The notes: a model not told the origin generated them from the letters alone. 64,000 nt of DNA from Frischella perrara (GCF_000807275.1 NZ_CP009056.1:1-64000), one strand, 5' to 3'. Numbered from the stretch's first letter, positions 6,946-16,552 are shown. Made by a program: numbers and translations.

Positions 6946-9186
6946 ATGATGAGTAAAAAGTCTCACAAAGCTGTTATGCCAGACCGTCGCGCTGTACACC
7001 CTCACACTTTTGATACTGCACCAAGTGACATTAATATCAAACCCACCCCATCACCAACACAACCCGGTAGTGAGCCCTATGCAGCAGGTTCACAAAAATT
7101 ACCACAAAATGATAATGCGAAACTACAAGATTTAGATGCGTATCGTAGTTATGACGATAATCAATCTTTAACTACGACAACTGGGGTTAAATTGGCGGAT
7201 AATCAAAATTCCCTTAAAGCTGGAGTTCGTGGACCAACGTTAATGGAAGATTTTTTATTACGCGATAAAATGATGCATTTCGACCGTGAACGTATTCCTG
7301 AAAGAGTTGTACATGCTCGTGGTGCTGCAGCACATGGTTATTTTCATGTATATAAATCGTTAGATAAATATACAAAAGCGGGTTTTTTAAACGATTCTGC
7401 CTTAAAAACGCCAGTATTTGTTCGATTTTCTACGGTACAAGGTTCGCGTGGTTCTGCTGATACTGCACGTGATGTACGCGGTTTTGCGGTTAAATTTTAT
7501 ACTCAGGAAGGTAACTTTGATATTGTTGGGGTGAATACACCTACTTTTTTTATTCAAGATGCAATCAAATTTCCTGATTTTGTTCATGCTATTAAACCTG
7601 AACCTATTAATGAAGTACCGCAGGGTCAAAGTGCACATGATAGCTTTTGGGATTATGTCTCTTTACAACCCGAGACGATTCAAAATGTTATGGTTGTGAT
7701 GTCTGACCGTGGCATCCCTCGTAGTTATAGTAATATTGAAGGATTCGGTATTCATACGTTTCGCTTTGTAAATAGTAAAAATGAAAGTTATTTTGTGCGT
7801 TTTCATTGGAAACCTGTAGCTGGTACGTGTTCATTAATTTGGGATGAAGCTCAAGTATTAATGGGACGCGATCCTGATTTTCATCGTAAAAATCTCTGGG
7901 AGAGTATTGAAGCGGGTAATTATCCTGAATATGAATTAGGTCTACAGATTATTCCTGAAGGGAGTGAACATAATTTTGATTTTGATATTTTAGATCCAAC
8001 TAAACTTATTCCAGAAGCGCTTGTTCCGGTGCAAAGGATCGGTAAATTAGTATTAAATCGTAATCCAGATAACTATTTTGCTGAAACAGAGCAAGTCGCT
8101 TTTTGTCCAGCTAATTTGGTTCCTGGCATTGATTTTTCTAACGATCCATTACTTCAAGGTCGTATATTTTCTTATGTCGATACTCAGATGCACCGATTAG
8201 GTGGCGCTAATTTTAATGAAATACCGATTAATAAACCTATTTGTCCTTTCCATAACCAACAGCGTGATGGTTTTCATCGTATGGAAATTAATACAAATCC
8301 TGCTAATTACGAACCAAATTCGATTAATAACAATTGGCCACGAGAAACTGCGCCAAAAGCTAAAAATGGTGGATTTAGTAGTTATCATGAGAAAATTGAT
8401 GCGGATAAAATTCGCCAGCGTAGTGAATCTATGACTAATTTCTATTCTATGCCACGTTTATTTTGGCAAAGTCAGACCCCAACAGAACAACAACATATTA
8501 TTAACGCATTTAGTTTTGAATTAGGGAAAGTAGCACGACCTTACATTCGTGAACGGGTTGTGGATTTGCTATGTCATATAAATAGCCAACTTGCCCAAAG
8601 TGTGGCTAAAAATCTCGGTATTGAATTAACCAGCGAACAAAAAACTCGACCTGCGCCGGTGCTTTTTAATCAGCTAGATAATGATCCAACCTTAAGTCTC
8701 TATGCCTGTAAAACTTTACCATTGACCGGTCGTAAAGTAGCGATTTTAGCTACAGATGGTGTTTGCGGAGAATCTGTCGATAATATCCGTGAAATCCTTT
8801 CAAAGAATAAAATATATAGTTTACTACTCGCTCCACATATGGGCATGATAAAAACGTTGCAAGGAAAAATGCTTAAAGTCGATGGAACAATTGAAGGTAA
8901 TCCTTCGGTGACTGTGGATGCTGTCATTGTACCCACTAATCAAAATATGATGATGTTAGTAAAAGATGGCAATGCAAAATATTATTTACAGCAGGCCTAT
9001 AAGCATCTTAAAGCAATTGCATTGCATGATAACGCTAAAGCTTTATTTGATCATTCTGGACTTGAAGCGGACAATGGAACCTTATTGAGTGATAATATTG
9101 AAGATTTGGTTAAGGCACTCATGAAAGTCATGACATTGCATCGTTTTTGGGAACGAGAACAAAAAGTTATGGCTGTGCCAGCTTAA
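6946..9186 (+). CDS. katE: Catalase HPII (large-subunit, monofunctional)
   Basis: A 746-residue large-subunit catalase that breaks down hydrogen peroxide, close to E. coli KatE (753). The variable N-terminal arm is followed by the catalase core with ARGAAAHGYF (distal His), FVRFSTVQGSRGSADT, the QDAIKFPDFVHA strand, and RIFSYVDTQMHRLG with the proximal haem-ligand Tyr. The C-terminal flavodoxin-like domain (about 590-746, from KVAILATDGVCGES) marks the large HPII class. The Shine-Dalgarno TTAGGAG at 6937 is 3 bases from ATG 6946 and 6 bases from ATG 6949, so 6949 may be the main start. It stands alone, with its own strong terminator. Confidence 0.98.
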   Translation: MMSKKSHKAVMPDRRAVHPHTFDTAPSDINIKPTPSPTQPGSEPYAAGSQKLPQNDNAKLQDLDAYRSYDDNQSLTTTTGVKLADNQNSLKAGVRGPTLMEDFLLRDKMMHFDRERIPERVVHARGAAAHGYFHVYKSLDKYTKAGFLNDSALKTPVFVRFSTVQGSRGSADTARDVRGFAVKFYTQEGNFDIVGVNTPTFFIQDAIKFPDFVHAIKPEPINEVPQGQSAHDSFWDYVSLQPETIQNVMVVMSDRGIPRSYSNIEGFGIHTFRFVNSKNESYFVRFHWKPVAGTCSLIWDEAQVLMGRDPDFHRKNLWESIEAGNYPEYELGLQIIPEGSEHNFDFDILDPTKLIPEALVPVQRIGKLVLNRNPDNYFAETEQVAFCPANLVPGIDFSNDPLLQGRIFSYVDTQMHRLGGANFNEIPINKPICPFHNQQRDGFHRMEINTNPANYEPNSINNNWPRETAPKAKNGGFSSYHEKIDADKIRQRSESMTNFYSMPRLFWQSQTPTEQQHIINAFSFELGKVARPYIRERVVDLLCHINSQLAQSVAKNLGIELTSEQKTRPAPVLFNQLDNDPTLSLYACKTLPLTGRKVAILATDGVCGESVDNIREILSKNKIYSLLLAPHMGMIKTLQGKMLKVDGTIEGNPSVTVDAVIVPTNQNMMMLVKDGNAKYYLQQAYKHLKAIALHDNAKALFDHSGLEADNGTLLSDNIEDLVKALMKVMTLHRFWEREQKVMAVPA

Positions 9187-9234
9187 GCTATCCGTTCAGT
9201 AAGTGTAAAAGTTTGTGAGTAACTCTACTTTTCT

Positions 9235-9283
9235 TAAATAAATCAATTAGTTAACCTGTTGATATAACTAATTGATTTATTTA
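9235..9283 (+). terminator. katE terminator, perfect 19-bp stem
   Basis: TAAATAAATCAATTAGTTA (9235-9253) is repeated as an exact inverse at 9265-9283 with an 11-base loop, followed by TAAATATTTTT. The stem is unusually long and free of mismatches, though AT-rich. Lying about 50 bases after the katE stop, it most likely ends that transcript. Confidence 0.75.
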
Positions 9284-9394
9284 TAAATATTTTTAAACCA
9301 CTTAAACTTTCATTATTTTGCTAAAAATTGTTGTTAAAACAAATAAAAAAGTAATTATTTGTGTTTAAGATCAACACTTATTTTAAAAAAGGTG

Positions 9395-9400
9395 TATAAT
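9395..9400 (+). promoter_or_regulatory. Likely typA -10 box
   Basis: A perfect TATAAT followed by a GC-rich GCGCC stretch around the expected start site, the discriminator type often found at stringently controlled promoters. No good -35 is visible at 16-18 bases. The transcript would have a leader of about 35-40 bases before the GTG start at 9443. Confidence 0.5.
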
Positions 9401-9442
9401 TTTGCGCCTAATTATCCTGTTAATGATTCTGGAATCGATATT

Positions 9443-11269
9443 GTGATTGAAAATATAAGAAATATTGCCATTATTGCGCACGTTGACCATGGTAAAACAA
9501 CTTTGGTCGATAAACTCCTTAAACAATCGGGAACACTTGATTCACGTGGTGACGATACTGAACGTGTTATGGACTCGAATGCATTAGAGAAAGAACGTGG
9601 TATTACAATTTTGGCAAAAAATACCGCTATTGATTGGAATGGTTACCGTATTAATATCGTTGATACCCCGGGCCATGCTGACTTTGGTGGTGAAGTTGAG
9701 CGAGTAATGTCTATGGTTGACTCAGTATTATTACTGGTTGATGCCATGGATGGTCCTATGCCTCAAACTCGTTTTGTAACTCAAAAAGCGTTTGCTTATG
9801 GTTTAAAACCGATTGTTGTAATTAATAAAGTAGACCGTCCGGGTGCTCGTCCTGATTGGGTTGTAGACCAAGTGTTCGATTTGTTTGTTAATTTAGGTGC
9901 AACAGATGAACAACTTGATTTCCCTATTATTTATGCTTCAGCGTTAATGGGAGTTGCGGGTGAAGATCATGAAGCAATGGCTGAAGATATGACACCATTA
10001 TTTGAAGCGATTGTTAAACATGTTGAGCCTCCAAAGGTTGATGTTGATGGTCCATTCCAAATGCAAATTTCTCAACTAGATTATAATAATTATGTTGGGG
10101 TTATAGGTATTGGTCGAGTTAAGCGCGGACGTATTAAACCAAATCAACAAGTAACGATTATTGACGCTCAAGGTAATAAGCGCAATGGTAAAGTTGGTCA
10201 AGTGTTAAGACATTTAGGCTTACAACGTTATGAAGCAGAAGTGGCAGAAGCGGGTGATATCATTGCCTTGACTGGCTTAGGTGAATTAAATATTTCAGAT
10301 ACTATTTGTGATGTAACAGCTGTTGAAGCATTACCCGCACTAACTGTAGATGAACCAACAGTAACGATGTTCTTTAATGTTAATACTTCACCGTTTGCCG
10401 GTAAAGAAGGTAAATTTGTTACATCTCGTCAAATTTTAGATCGTCTTAAGAAAGAGTTGGTACACAATGTAGCCTTACGCGTTGAAGAAACACCTGATCC
10501 TGATGCATTTAAAGTGTCAGGACGTGGTGAATTACACTTGTCAGTATTAATTGAAAATATGCGTCGTGAAGGTTATGAGTTAGCAGTATCACGCCCTAAA
10601 GTTATCTTTAAAGAAATTGATGGACGTAAGCAAGAACCGTTTGAACAAGTAACGATTGATGTTGAAGAACAACATCAAGGCCCGGTAATGGAAGCATTAG
10701 GTTTACGTAAAGGTAACTTAACTAATATGATGCCAGATGGTAAAGGACGTGTTCGTTTAGATTACGATATTCCAAGCCGAGGTTTAATTGGTTTTAGAAC
10801 TGAATTTTTAACCATGACATCTGGAACGGGGTTACTTTACTCAACTTTCAGTCATTATGATGATGTACGCCCAGGGGAAATTGGTCAACGTATCAATGGA
10901 GTATTAATTTCCAATGGCACAGGTAAGGCATTAGAGTATGCATTACATAGCTTACAAGATCGTGGACGTTTATTCTTAGGTCATGGTGTTGAAGTTTATG
11001 AAGGTCAAATTATTGGTATTCATACACGTTCAAACGACTTAACTGTTAACTGTTTAACAGGTAAAAAATTGACAAATATGCGTGCTGCGGGTTCTGATGA
11101 AGCAACTACATTATCACCACCAATTAAAATGACATTAGAACAATCATTAGAATTTATTGATGATGATGAATTAGTTGAAGTCACACCATTATCAATTCGT
11201 TTACGTAAACGTCATTTAACCGAAAATGACCGTAAGCGAGCTTTCCGAAATAATAACAATAATGATTAA
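9443..11269 (+). CDS. typA: Ribosome-associated GTPase TypA/BipA
   Basis: A translational GTPase of the EF-G/LepA superfamily that acts on the ribosome in 50S assembly and stress adaptation. G motifs are all present: AHVDHGKTT (G1), RGIT (G2), DTPGHADF (G3), NKVDRP (G4). The C-terminal half matches E. coli BipA through [19 protein letters not shown] to [17 protein letters not shown] place the start at GTG 9443, giving 608 residues ([18 protein letters not shown]), because homologues start exactly there; the frame stays open further upstream but reads through the promoter. CTGGAA lies about 10 bases upstream as a weak ribosome site. Confidence 0.97.
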   Translation: MIENIRNIAIIAHVDHGKTTLVDKLLKQSGTLDSRGDDTERVMDSNALEKERGITILAKNTAIDWNGYRINIVDTPGHADFGGEVERVMSMVDSVLLLVDAMDGPMPQTRFVTQKAFAYGLKPIVVINKVDRPGARPDWVVDQVFDLFVNLGATDEQLDFPIIYASALMGVAGEDHEAMAEDMTPLFEAIVKHVEPPKVDVDGPFQMQISQLDYNNYVGVIGIGRVKRGRIKPNQQVTIIDAQGNKRNGKVGQVLRHLGLQRYEAEVAEAGDIIALTGLGELNISDTICDVTAVEALPALTVDEPTVTMFFNVNTSPFAGKEGKFVTSRQILDRLKKELVHNVALRVEETPDPDAFKVSGRGELHLSVLIENMRREGYELAVSRPKVIFKEIDGRKQEPFEQVTIDVEEQHQGPVMEALGLRKGNLTNMMPDGKGRVRLDYDIPSRGLIGFRTEFLTMTSGTGLLYSTFSHYDDVRPGEIGQRINGVLISNGTGKALEYALHSLQDRGRLFLGHGVEVYEGQIIGIHTRSNDLTVNCLTGKKLTNMRAAGSDEATTLSPPIKMTLEQSLEFIDDDELVEVTPLSIRLRKRHLTENDRKRAFRNNNNND

Positions 11270-11292
11270 TTATCATTAAAGGTTTGTTAATA

Positions 11293-11321
11293 AGCGCTAA
11301 CGATACCGTTAGCGCTTTTTT
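11293..11321 (+). terminator. Rho-independent terminator of typA
   Basis: A 10-bp perfect stem AGCGCTAACG / CGTTAGCGCT with loop ATAC followed by six T. It sits 24 bases after the typA stop. Confidence 0.95.
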
Positions 11322-11448
11322 ATTGCCATATTTTATATTTGAAAGACTATTACGAAATTCTATTTGCTATATGCCTTGCCCATTAAAAACACTTCTTGCT
11401 ATTATTTTTTACTATTTTTAACTAATTTATATACTGATTAATCATTAA

Positions 11449-11485
11449 AAATATCTTACATGTTATATTTACATGTAAGATATTT
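11449..11485. promoter_or_regulatory. Perfect 15-bp inverted repeat upstream of the PspA/flotillin operon
   Basis: AAATATCTTACATGT (11449-11463) and its exact inverse ACATGTAAGATATTT (11471-11485) are separated by 7 bases. No T-run follows and typA already has its own terminator, so an operator is more likely than a terminator. It ends 56 bases before the first gene of the operon. A TTAAGA (11489-11494) and AT-rich -10-like hexamers (11510-11520) lie just to its right, but I cannot fix the promoter. No sigma-54 (PspF-type) site is evident. Confidence 0.65.
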
Positions 11486-11541
11486 CTGTTAAGATAACTT
11501 CATCTTTCGTATTATATGATTATCTTTGATAAAGAGATTAT

Positions 11542-12189
11542 ATGGAAAAAAACAAAGCAATTAAGAATTCTGCATATTATCAGCGGCGATACCGGCAACG
11601 TTTACAAGAGCAGGGGTTGGTAAAAAAAGAAGTATGGATCTTGCCGGAAAATACGCATAAATTGCAGGAAATTGAAACTTACTTACGTCAATTACCTAGT
11701 CATAGTTTGATTGACAATAATAATATACTACAGGGAAACAAAACGATGAAAAAAAATGAAGTTTGGTTGGTTAACGATTTATATCAAGCTTTAAAGAAAG
11801 AGCCACTCTTTGCACAAGGTACAGCAAGTATAGAAATAATTGATGGTATTGATGCTTGTCTTCATATCATTATGCATCAATATGGTGATTTACCGCTGTT
11901 TTTAAGTGTTTCAAATCAACAGATTATTGTTGAAGCCTTATTATGGCCAGTCGATATGGTTAAACAAGTTGAACAATTTAATCAAGAGGTATTATGTTCA
12001 CGTAAACTCTTCCCTCTGTCATCGATTGCGATAGAAAAAGCCGGTGATGGTTCAGTTAATTACATTATGTATGGTGCATTAAGTTCATCATCAATACTAA
12101 GTAATATTATTTATGAGCTAGAAACGTTATCAGATAACGTAATTAAAGCGACAGAGGCTTACGAACAATTTTTAAATATTAATGCTTAA
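11542..12189 (+). CDS. yjfI: YjfI family protein: ribbon-helix-helix-like N-terminus plus DUF2170
   Basis: A 215-residue protein. Residues about 10-55 (YYQRRYRQRLQEQGLVKKEV, then WILPENTHKLQEIETYLRQ) have the pattern of ribbon-helix-helix DNA-binding domains: a basic helix, a short GLVKKEVW strand and two helices. Residues about 68-212 are the DUF2170/YjfI domain (DLPLFLSVSNQQIIVEALLW, LFPLSSIAIE, GALSSSSILSNIIYELETL). DUF2170 genes commonly sit beside PspA homologues, as yjfI does before yjfJ in E. coli. I infer a sensor or regulator of the operon that could bind the inverted repeat upstream. An in-frame ATG at 11743 is preceded by CAGGGAAA, so a DUF2170-only product is conceivable. First gene of the operon; the PspA gene starts 38 bases downstream. 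Confidence 0.85.
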   Translation: MEKNKAIKNSAYYQRRYRQRLQEQGLVKKEVWILPENTHKLQEIETYLRQLPSHSLIDNNNILQGNKTMKKNEVWLVNDLYQALKKEPLFAQGTASIEIIDGIDACLHIIMHQYGDLPLFLSVSNQQIIVEALLWPVDMVKQVEQFNQEVLCSRKLFPLSSIAIEKAGDGSVNYIMYGALSSSSILSNIIYELETLSDNVIKATEAYEQFLNINA

Positions 12190-12227
12190 GACATATCTAT
12201 CCAATTAATAAGAAAACGAGGTTAAAG

Positions 12228-12926
12228 ATGGCTATTTTAAATAAACTAATTACAGCATTACGTGGTGGCATTAATGATGTGGGTGAGTCTATCGTTGATT
12301 CACAAGCTTTACGTATTTTAGATCAAGAAATTCGTGATGCTGATGCAGAATTAAAACAGGCAAAAGAGTCACTAGCAAATATAATGGCTCAGCAAAAACT
12401 AGCAGATAAGCAAGTAGCTGAAATTAAAACAAAAATCGCCGAATATGAAGGTTATGCTATTAAAGCGTTAGAAAATAATAATGATGACTTAGCACTTGAA
12501 GTCGCTGAGAAAATAGCAAAACTGGAAAATGATTTAACTAATCAGCAAAAACAAGCAACCTCTTTTGCTGATAGCGTAAGTAGCCTACGTCAAACAATTT
12601 CACAAACTGAAATTAATATTCGTAATCTAAAACAACAAGTTGATATTGTTAAAGCAACAGAAAGTGTTCAAAAGGCACAAACTGCGATTTCTCAACGTTA
12701 TGGTGGTTCAACGGCTAAATTACAAACTGCTTTAGACTCATTAGATAGAATTAAAAAACGTCAGGATAAAACAGCAGCAAAAATAGAAGCTAAAAATGAA
12801 TTAGCTATGGCAGAAAACAATGATGAACTTGAAGCAAAACTTGAAGCAGCAGGTATAAAAAACGATAGTTCGAAGGCAAATGCGATTTTGGCTAAATTAA
12901 AAGATAAACAAAATTTACAAAAGTAG
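12228..12926 (+). CDS. yjfJ: PspA/IM30 family membrane-maintenance protein (YjfJ-like)
   Basis: A 232-residue, almost wholly helical protein with the PspA/IM30 layout: a short N-terminal amphipathic helix (MAILNKLITALRGGINDVGE) for membrane contact, then long coiled coil rich in Ala, Glu, Lys and Gln, including the ILDQEIRDADAELKQAKESLA segment typical of the family. The length equals that of E. coli YjfJ as I recall it. Family members form ESCRT-III-like rods and rings on damaged inner membrane. A good Shine-Dalgarno (GAGG) precedes the ATG. Its partners in the operon suggest membrane surveillance. No PspB/PspC or PspF is present here. Confidence 0.92.
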   Translation: MAILNKLITALRGGINDVGESIVDSQALRILDQEIRDADAELKQAKESLANIMAQQKLADKQVAEIKTKIAEYEGYAIKALENNNDDLALEVAEKIAKLENDLTNQQKQATSFADSVSSLRQTISQTEINIRNLKQQVDIVKATESVQKAQTAISQRYGGSTAKLQTALDSLDRIKKRQDKTAAKIEAKNELAMAENNDELEAKLEAAGIKNDSSKANAILAKLKDKQNLQK

Positions 12927-13016
12927 TTATCTATTTTAGTAAATTTAGTTAAAATGGAGCAAAAATAATAAAAGGCAATTTAAAGCTCAGATTATTAGTA
13001 CAGAAAGGAAACAGCA

Positions 13017-13676
13017 ATGGAAATTTACGTAGGGATATTTTTGTCTTTTCCCGTAGTTATTTTTACCGGCTTGCTAACATTATCAATTTTATATTGGTTA
13101 TTTGCCGCAATCGGATTATTTTCTATTGATTGCTTAGATTTTGATTTTGGTACCGATATGGATTTTGATATGTATCATGCCGAAATTCCTTCGAGTGGTC
13201 TGGGCGGGGTTTTGATGAAATTCGGGTTTAATCAAGTACCGTTAACTTTGATTATTACCTTAATTTCATTAATTGGTTTTATTATTTCTTATTTTTGTCA
13301 CCACTTCTTTTTACTTCCAATTTACGAAGTGCCTTGGCTATATTATTTAGCTGGGGCGTGTACCTTCTTGATTGTATTAATCATAGCTACATTTCTCACA
13401 GCTTATATTATTCGCCCAATTCGCCCATTATTTAAACAGTTAAATAGTACTACTCATAATTCATTACTTGGTCAAAGCGTAGTTATTCGATCCAGTGTTG
13501 TTAATGATATTAAGGGCGAAGCGATTTATGAAGATGGTGGGGCTGGATTAATTTTACAAGTAAGATGTTATGTACCTAATCAATTTAAACGTAATGATGT
13601 AGTTATTTTGCTAAGTTATGATTCTATTACCAATAGTTATCAGATTGTTAGCGTTGACGAATTTAATGGTTTATAA
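13017..13676 (+). CDS. NfeD/YqiJ-like membrane protein with C-terminal OB fold
   Basis: A 219-residue membrane protein. Hydrophobic segments lie near residues 5-36, 75-98 and 107-138, split by an acidic loop (DCLDFDFGTDMDFDMYHAE) after the first. The soluble C-terminus (about 145-219) is beta-rich with the NfeD/OB pattern (LLGQSVVIRSSV, GAGLILQVRCYVPNQFKRND, VVILLSYDS). YqiJ in E. coli has the same plan and is encoded beside the flotillin YqiK; the same pairing occurs here. Such proteins probably anchor or cap flotillin assemblies. Strong AAGGAA ribosome site. I do not assign yqiJ outright because sequence identity looks low. Confidence 0.8.
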   Translation: MEIYVGIFLSFPVVIFTGLLTLSILYWLFAAIGLFSIDCLDFDFGTDMDFDMYHAEIPSSGLGGVLMKFGFNQVPLTLIITLISLIGFIISYFCHHFFLLPIYEVPWLYYLAGACTFLIVLIIATFLTAYIIRPIRPLFKQLNSTTHNSLLGQSVVIRSSVVNDIKGEAIYEDGGAGLILQVRCYVPNQFKRNDVVILLSYDSITNSYQIVSVDEFNGL

Positions 13677-13697
13677 CTAAAAAAATGAACTATAAAT

Positions 13698-14363
13698 ATG
13701 TCTATTAATGTCTATCTTTTGGGAGTTATCTTAATCATCATTCTTATTGGTGCAGTTGGATTATACCAATTACTATTTATAAAAATTCCTCAAGATAGTG
13801 TTTTAATCATAAATGATATGGGGCAAGAACCCAAAATACATTTTTCGGGACCAGTATATTGCCCATTGATCTATAAAAAAACGTTTATCAAAATTAAGTT
13901 AATCTCTTTTAAGATCGAGCTAAATAATAACAAAAATCTAGTTTTTAAAGATAATGAGCAAGCCAATATCTGTGTTATTTTTAATTTGAAGGTTAATGAA
14001 ACATCTGAAGATGTATTAAAAGCGGTTAAAGCAATGGGGGTAAGGCGTATATCCAACCAAAAAACCGTTAGTGCATTTTTTTATGCAAGGTTTATTGAGG
14101 CATTAAGAAAAGTTGTAGAACAAACCGAGTTAGTCAATTTATTACAAAATCAAGCGGATTTTTGTGATGATATCATTAATACAATCGGTAGTGATTTAAA
14201 TGGCTATGTTTTAAAAGAAGTAATTATTAATCATGTCGCACCAACTGTTATTTTCACACAGGAAGGGGAAAATACAGATGAACCAGATGCAATTAGTGAA
14301 ATGAATGCGATGATCGCAGCAAATCGGGAACAATTAAATAACCGAAACTTGAATAAGATTTAA
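13698..14363 (+). CDS. SPFH/flotillin head-only paralogue
   Basis: A 221-residue protein with one N-terminal membrane segment (about 5-27) and a single SPFH/band-7 domain. It is clearly a divergent copy of the N-terminal 220 residues of the next gene: compare KIPQDSVLIINDMGQEPKIHF with KVPQGTALIVNDMTSKPKVHF, and the shared KVNETSEDVLK / RVNETTEDVLK and DLNGY. It stops where the partner's long coiled coil begins, so it lacks the oligomerising stalk, yet the frame is intact and shows no decay. I see no good Shine-Dalgarno before the ATG, suggesting lower expression than its neighbours or coupling to the gene 21 bases upstream. It may join mixed rings with the full-length flotillin. Confidence 0.82.
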   Translation: MSINVYLLGVILIIILIGAVGLYQLLFIKIPQDSVLIINDMGQEPKIHFSGPVYCPLIYKKTFIKIKLISFKIELNNNKNLVFKDNEQANICVIFNLKVNETSEDVLKAVKAMGVRRISNQKTVSAFFYARFIEALRKVVEQTELVNLLQNQADFCDDIINTIGSDLNGYVLKEVIINHVAPTVIFTQEGENTDEPDAISEMNAMIAANREQLNNRNLNKI

Positions 14364-14441
14364 TTTAATCAGATAGTTAGAAGGTTATTTTCTTTATAAT
14401 TTAATGAGTGATGAAAGTTAATTTTAGGGAGAAGAATAAAT

Positions 14442-16514
14442 ATGAGTTTTAGTATGGGCGCCTTTACTTTTTTTGGAATTATCGTTGGTATTATAGCGAT
14501 AGTTCTGGTCGGATTTGTTGCATTATTCAAATCGTTTTACATAAAAGTTCCACAAGGTACAGCATTAATTGTTAATGATATGACATCAAAACCAAAAGTC
14601 CATTTTACTGGTGCTTTAGTTTATCCGATTATTTATAAAAAAGAGTTTATGAAAATCTCCTTAATCTCTTTTGATGTTGAACGTCGTGGAAAAGATGGTT
14701 TGATTTGTCGTGATAATTTGCGTGCAGATATTTGTGTTGCATTCTATTTACGCGTTAATGAAACCACAGAAGACGTTTTAAAAGTTGCTAAATCAATTGG
14801 TGTTGATCGCGCTTCTGATCAAAAAGCTGTTAGTTCATTATTCAGCGCTAAATTCTCTGAGGCATTAAAAACGGTTGGTAAACAGTTTGAATTAGCAAAA
14901 TTGTTCGAAGATCGTATGAATTTCCGTGAACGTATTATTGACGTTATTGGTAAAGATCTTAATGGTTATGCACTTGAAGATGTGGCAATCGATTATTTAG
15001 AACAAACACCTATTAAATCTCTCGATCCAGATAATATTTTTGATGCAGAAGGTATTAATAAAATTACTTCAATCACGGCTGTTCACAAAGACGAAACTAA
15101 CAAACGTGAGCGAGATCTTGAATTAGCTTTGAAGAAAAAAGATACGGAAACTATTGAAGCAAAACTTGAGCTTGAGCGTCAACAAGCAGATGCCGAAGCA
15201 CGTCAAAAACGCGAAATAGAGACAATTAGAGCGCGCGAATTAGCTGAAACCTTAAAAGTTCAAGAAGAAGAACGCCTTAAAGCGGAACAAGCGCGAATCC
15301 AATCTCAACAGGAAATAGAAGTAAAAGAAGAAAATCGTCTTCGCGAAGTTGAAGTAGCCCAACAAAACCGTTTACGTGCGGTTGCAATTGAAGAAGAGCG
15401 TGTGGAAAGAGCACGTTTATTAGAAGTCGTTGCTCGTGAACGTGAAGTAGAATTACAACGAATTGATAAAGATAAAGCATTAGAAGAAGAACGTAAAAAT
15501 ATTGCTAATGTTATTCGTGAACGTGTTTCAGTTGAAAAAACGGTTGCGATTGAGGAAGAGCACATCAAAGAAGTGCGTGAAATTTCCAAAGCAGATCGTG
15601 AAAAACAAGTCACTGTTCTTGAAGCACAAGCTAAGGCTGAACAAGAACTGGTTAAACAGGTTAAACAAGCTGAAGCAAATGAACAAGCAGCTAAACATGA
15701 AGCTGTTGAAATTAGTATTATTGCTCAAGCAAAACTTGAAGCCGCAGCGAAAGATGCTGATGCGAAAAAACAATTAGCTCAAGGTGTTGAAGCAGAAGAA
15801 GCAGCAATGGGACTTGCAGAAGCAACAGTTCGTAAAGCTAAAGCTGAAGCAGATGAAAAAGAAGGACTTATTCTTGCCCGTATTTCAGCAGAACAAGGTT
15901 TAGCAGAAGCAAAAGTTATTGAAGCTAAAGCAGCCGCATTAGAAAAACAAGGTTTAACTGAAGCTAAAATATTAGAAGAGAAACTTTCAGCCCAAGCACG
16001 CGGAGATGAAAGAATTGGTATGGCTAAAGCTACAGCTACAAAAGAACAAGGTCTTGCTGATGCGTTAGTCATTCGTGAACGTTTAACTGCTGAAGCGAAT
16101 GGTTTAGTCGAGAAGTTCCAAGCGTTAGGCACTATGAATGAACAATCGAAGAACCATGAAGAATTCCGTTTAGCTTTAGATAAAGGTTTAGAACAAGCCT
16201 TAGCAGGCATTGCTGCTAATAAGGAAATTGCTAAAGAACAAGCGGAAGTACTTGCTGCTGCATTTAGTAAAGCAAATATCGAAATTGTGGGCGGTAATGA
16301 TAACTTCTTTAATAGCTTCTCTAAAGCGATCACTATAGGTAAAGCAATCGAAGGAACGGTAAATGAAAGTCCGGTTCTGCAATCAGCATTGCAAACAGTG
16401 TTATCACGTATAGCTGGTAATGATAAAGATAGTAACAATAAAGGAAATTCTGTTAATACAGATTTAAAAGCTTTAGCTAAACAATTCTTATCTTCACCAG
16501 ATAATCAAAGCTAA
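14442..16514 (+). CDS. Flotillin family protein (YqiK-like)
   Basis: A 690-residue flotillin, longer than the 553 of E. coli YqiK. It has an N-terminal transmembrane helix (about 9-30), an SPFH/band-7 domain (about 30-205), a very long charged coiled coil (about 210-600) with repeated Ala-Glu-Lys heptads, and a small C-terminal region (FFNSFSKAITIGKAIEG). Flotillins form membrane-bound cages that organise microdomains and host proteases or lipoproteins. A strong GGGAGAAG site precedes the ATG, in contrast to the head-only paralogue. The large open frames on the opposite strand in the coiled-coil region are by-products of the biased codons. Confidence 0.9.
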   Translation: MSFSMGAFTFFGIIVGIIAIVLVGFVALFKSFYIKVPQGTALIVNDMTSKPKVHFTGALVYPIIYKKEFMKISLISFDVERRGKDGLICRDNLRADICVAFYLRVNETTEDVLKVAKSIGVDRASDQKAVSSLFSAKFSEALKTVGKQFELAKLFEDRMNFRERIIDVIGKDLNGYALEDVAIDYLEQTPIKSLDPDNIFDAEGINKITSITAVHKDETNKRERDLELALKKKDTETIEAKLELERQQADAEARQKREIETIRARELAETLKVQEEERLKAEQARIQSQQEIEVKEENRLREVEVAQQNRLRAVAIEEERVERARLLEVVAREREVELQRIDKDKALEEERKNIANVIRERVSVEKTVAIEEEHIKEVREISKADREKQVTVLEAQAKAEQELVKQVKQAEANEQAAKHEAVEISIIAQAKLEAAAKDADAKKQLAQGVEAEEAAMGLAEATVRKAKAEADEKEGLILARISAEQGLAEAKVIEAKAAALEKQGLTEAKILEEKLSAQARGDERIGMAKATATKEQGLADALVIRERLTAEANGLVEKFQALGTMNEQSKNHEEFRLALDKGLEQALAGIAANKEIAKEQAEVLAAAFSKANIEIVGGNDNFFNSFSKAITIGKAIEGTVNESPVLQSALQTVLSRIAGNDKDSNNKGNSVNTDLKALAKQFLSSPDNQS

Positions 16515-16528
16515 TAAAATTGTAGTTT

Positions 16529-16552
16529 AGATCACTTAATAAAAGGTGATCT
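16529..16552 (+). terminator. Weak hairpin after the flotillin gene
   Basis: AGATCAC / GTGATCT with a 10-base loop, followed by TT only. It could be a partial transcription stop between the flotillin and the ATPase, or a processing site. Confidence 0.35.

Noticed and set aside
11449-11485. The 15-bp inverted repeat as a second typA terminator
   Set aside because: typA already has a strong terminator at 11293-11321 and no T-run follows this repeat, so an operator is the better reading.
15277-16438. Several open frames of 60-219 codons opposite or out of frame with the flotillin coiled coil
   Set aside because: They arise from the repeated Ala/Glu/Lys codons of the coiled coil; translations are low-complexity Ser/Leu-rich with no start signals.
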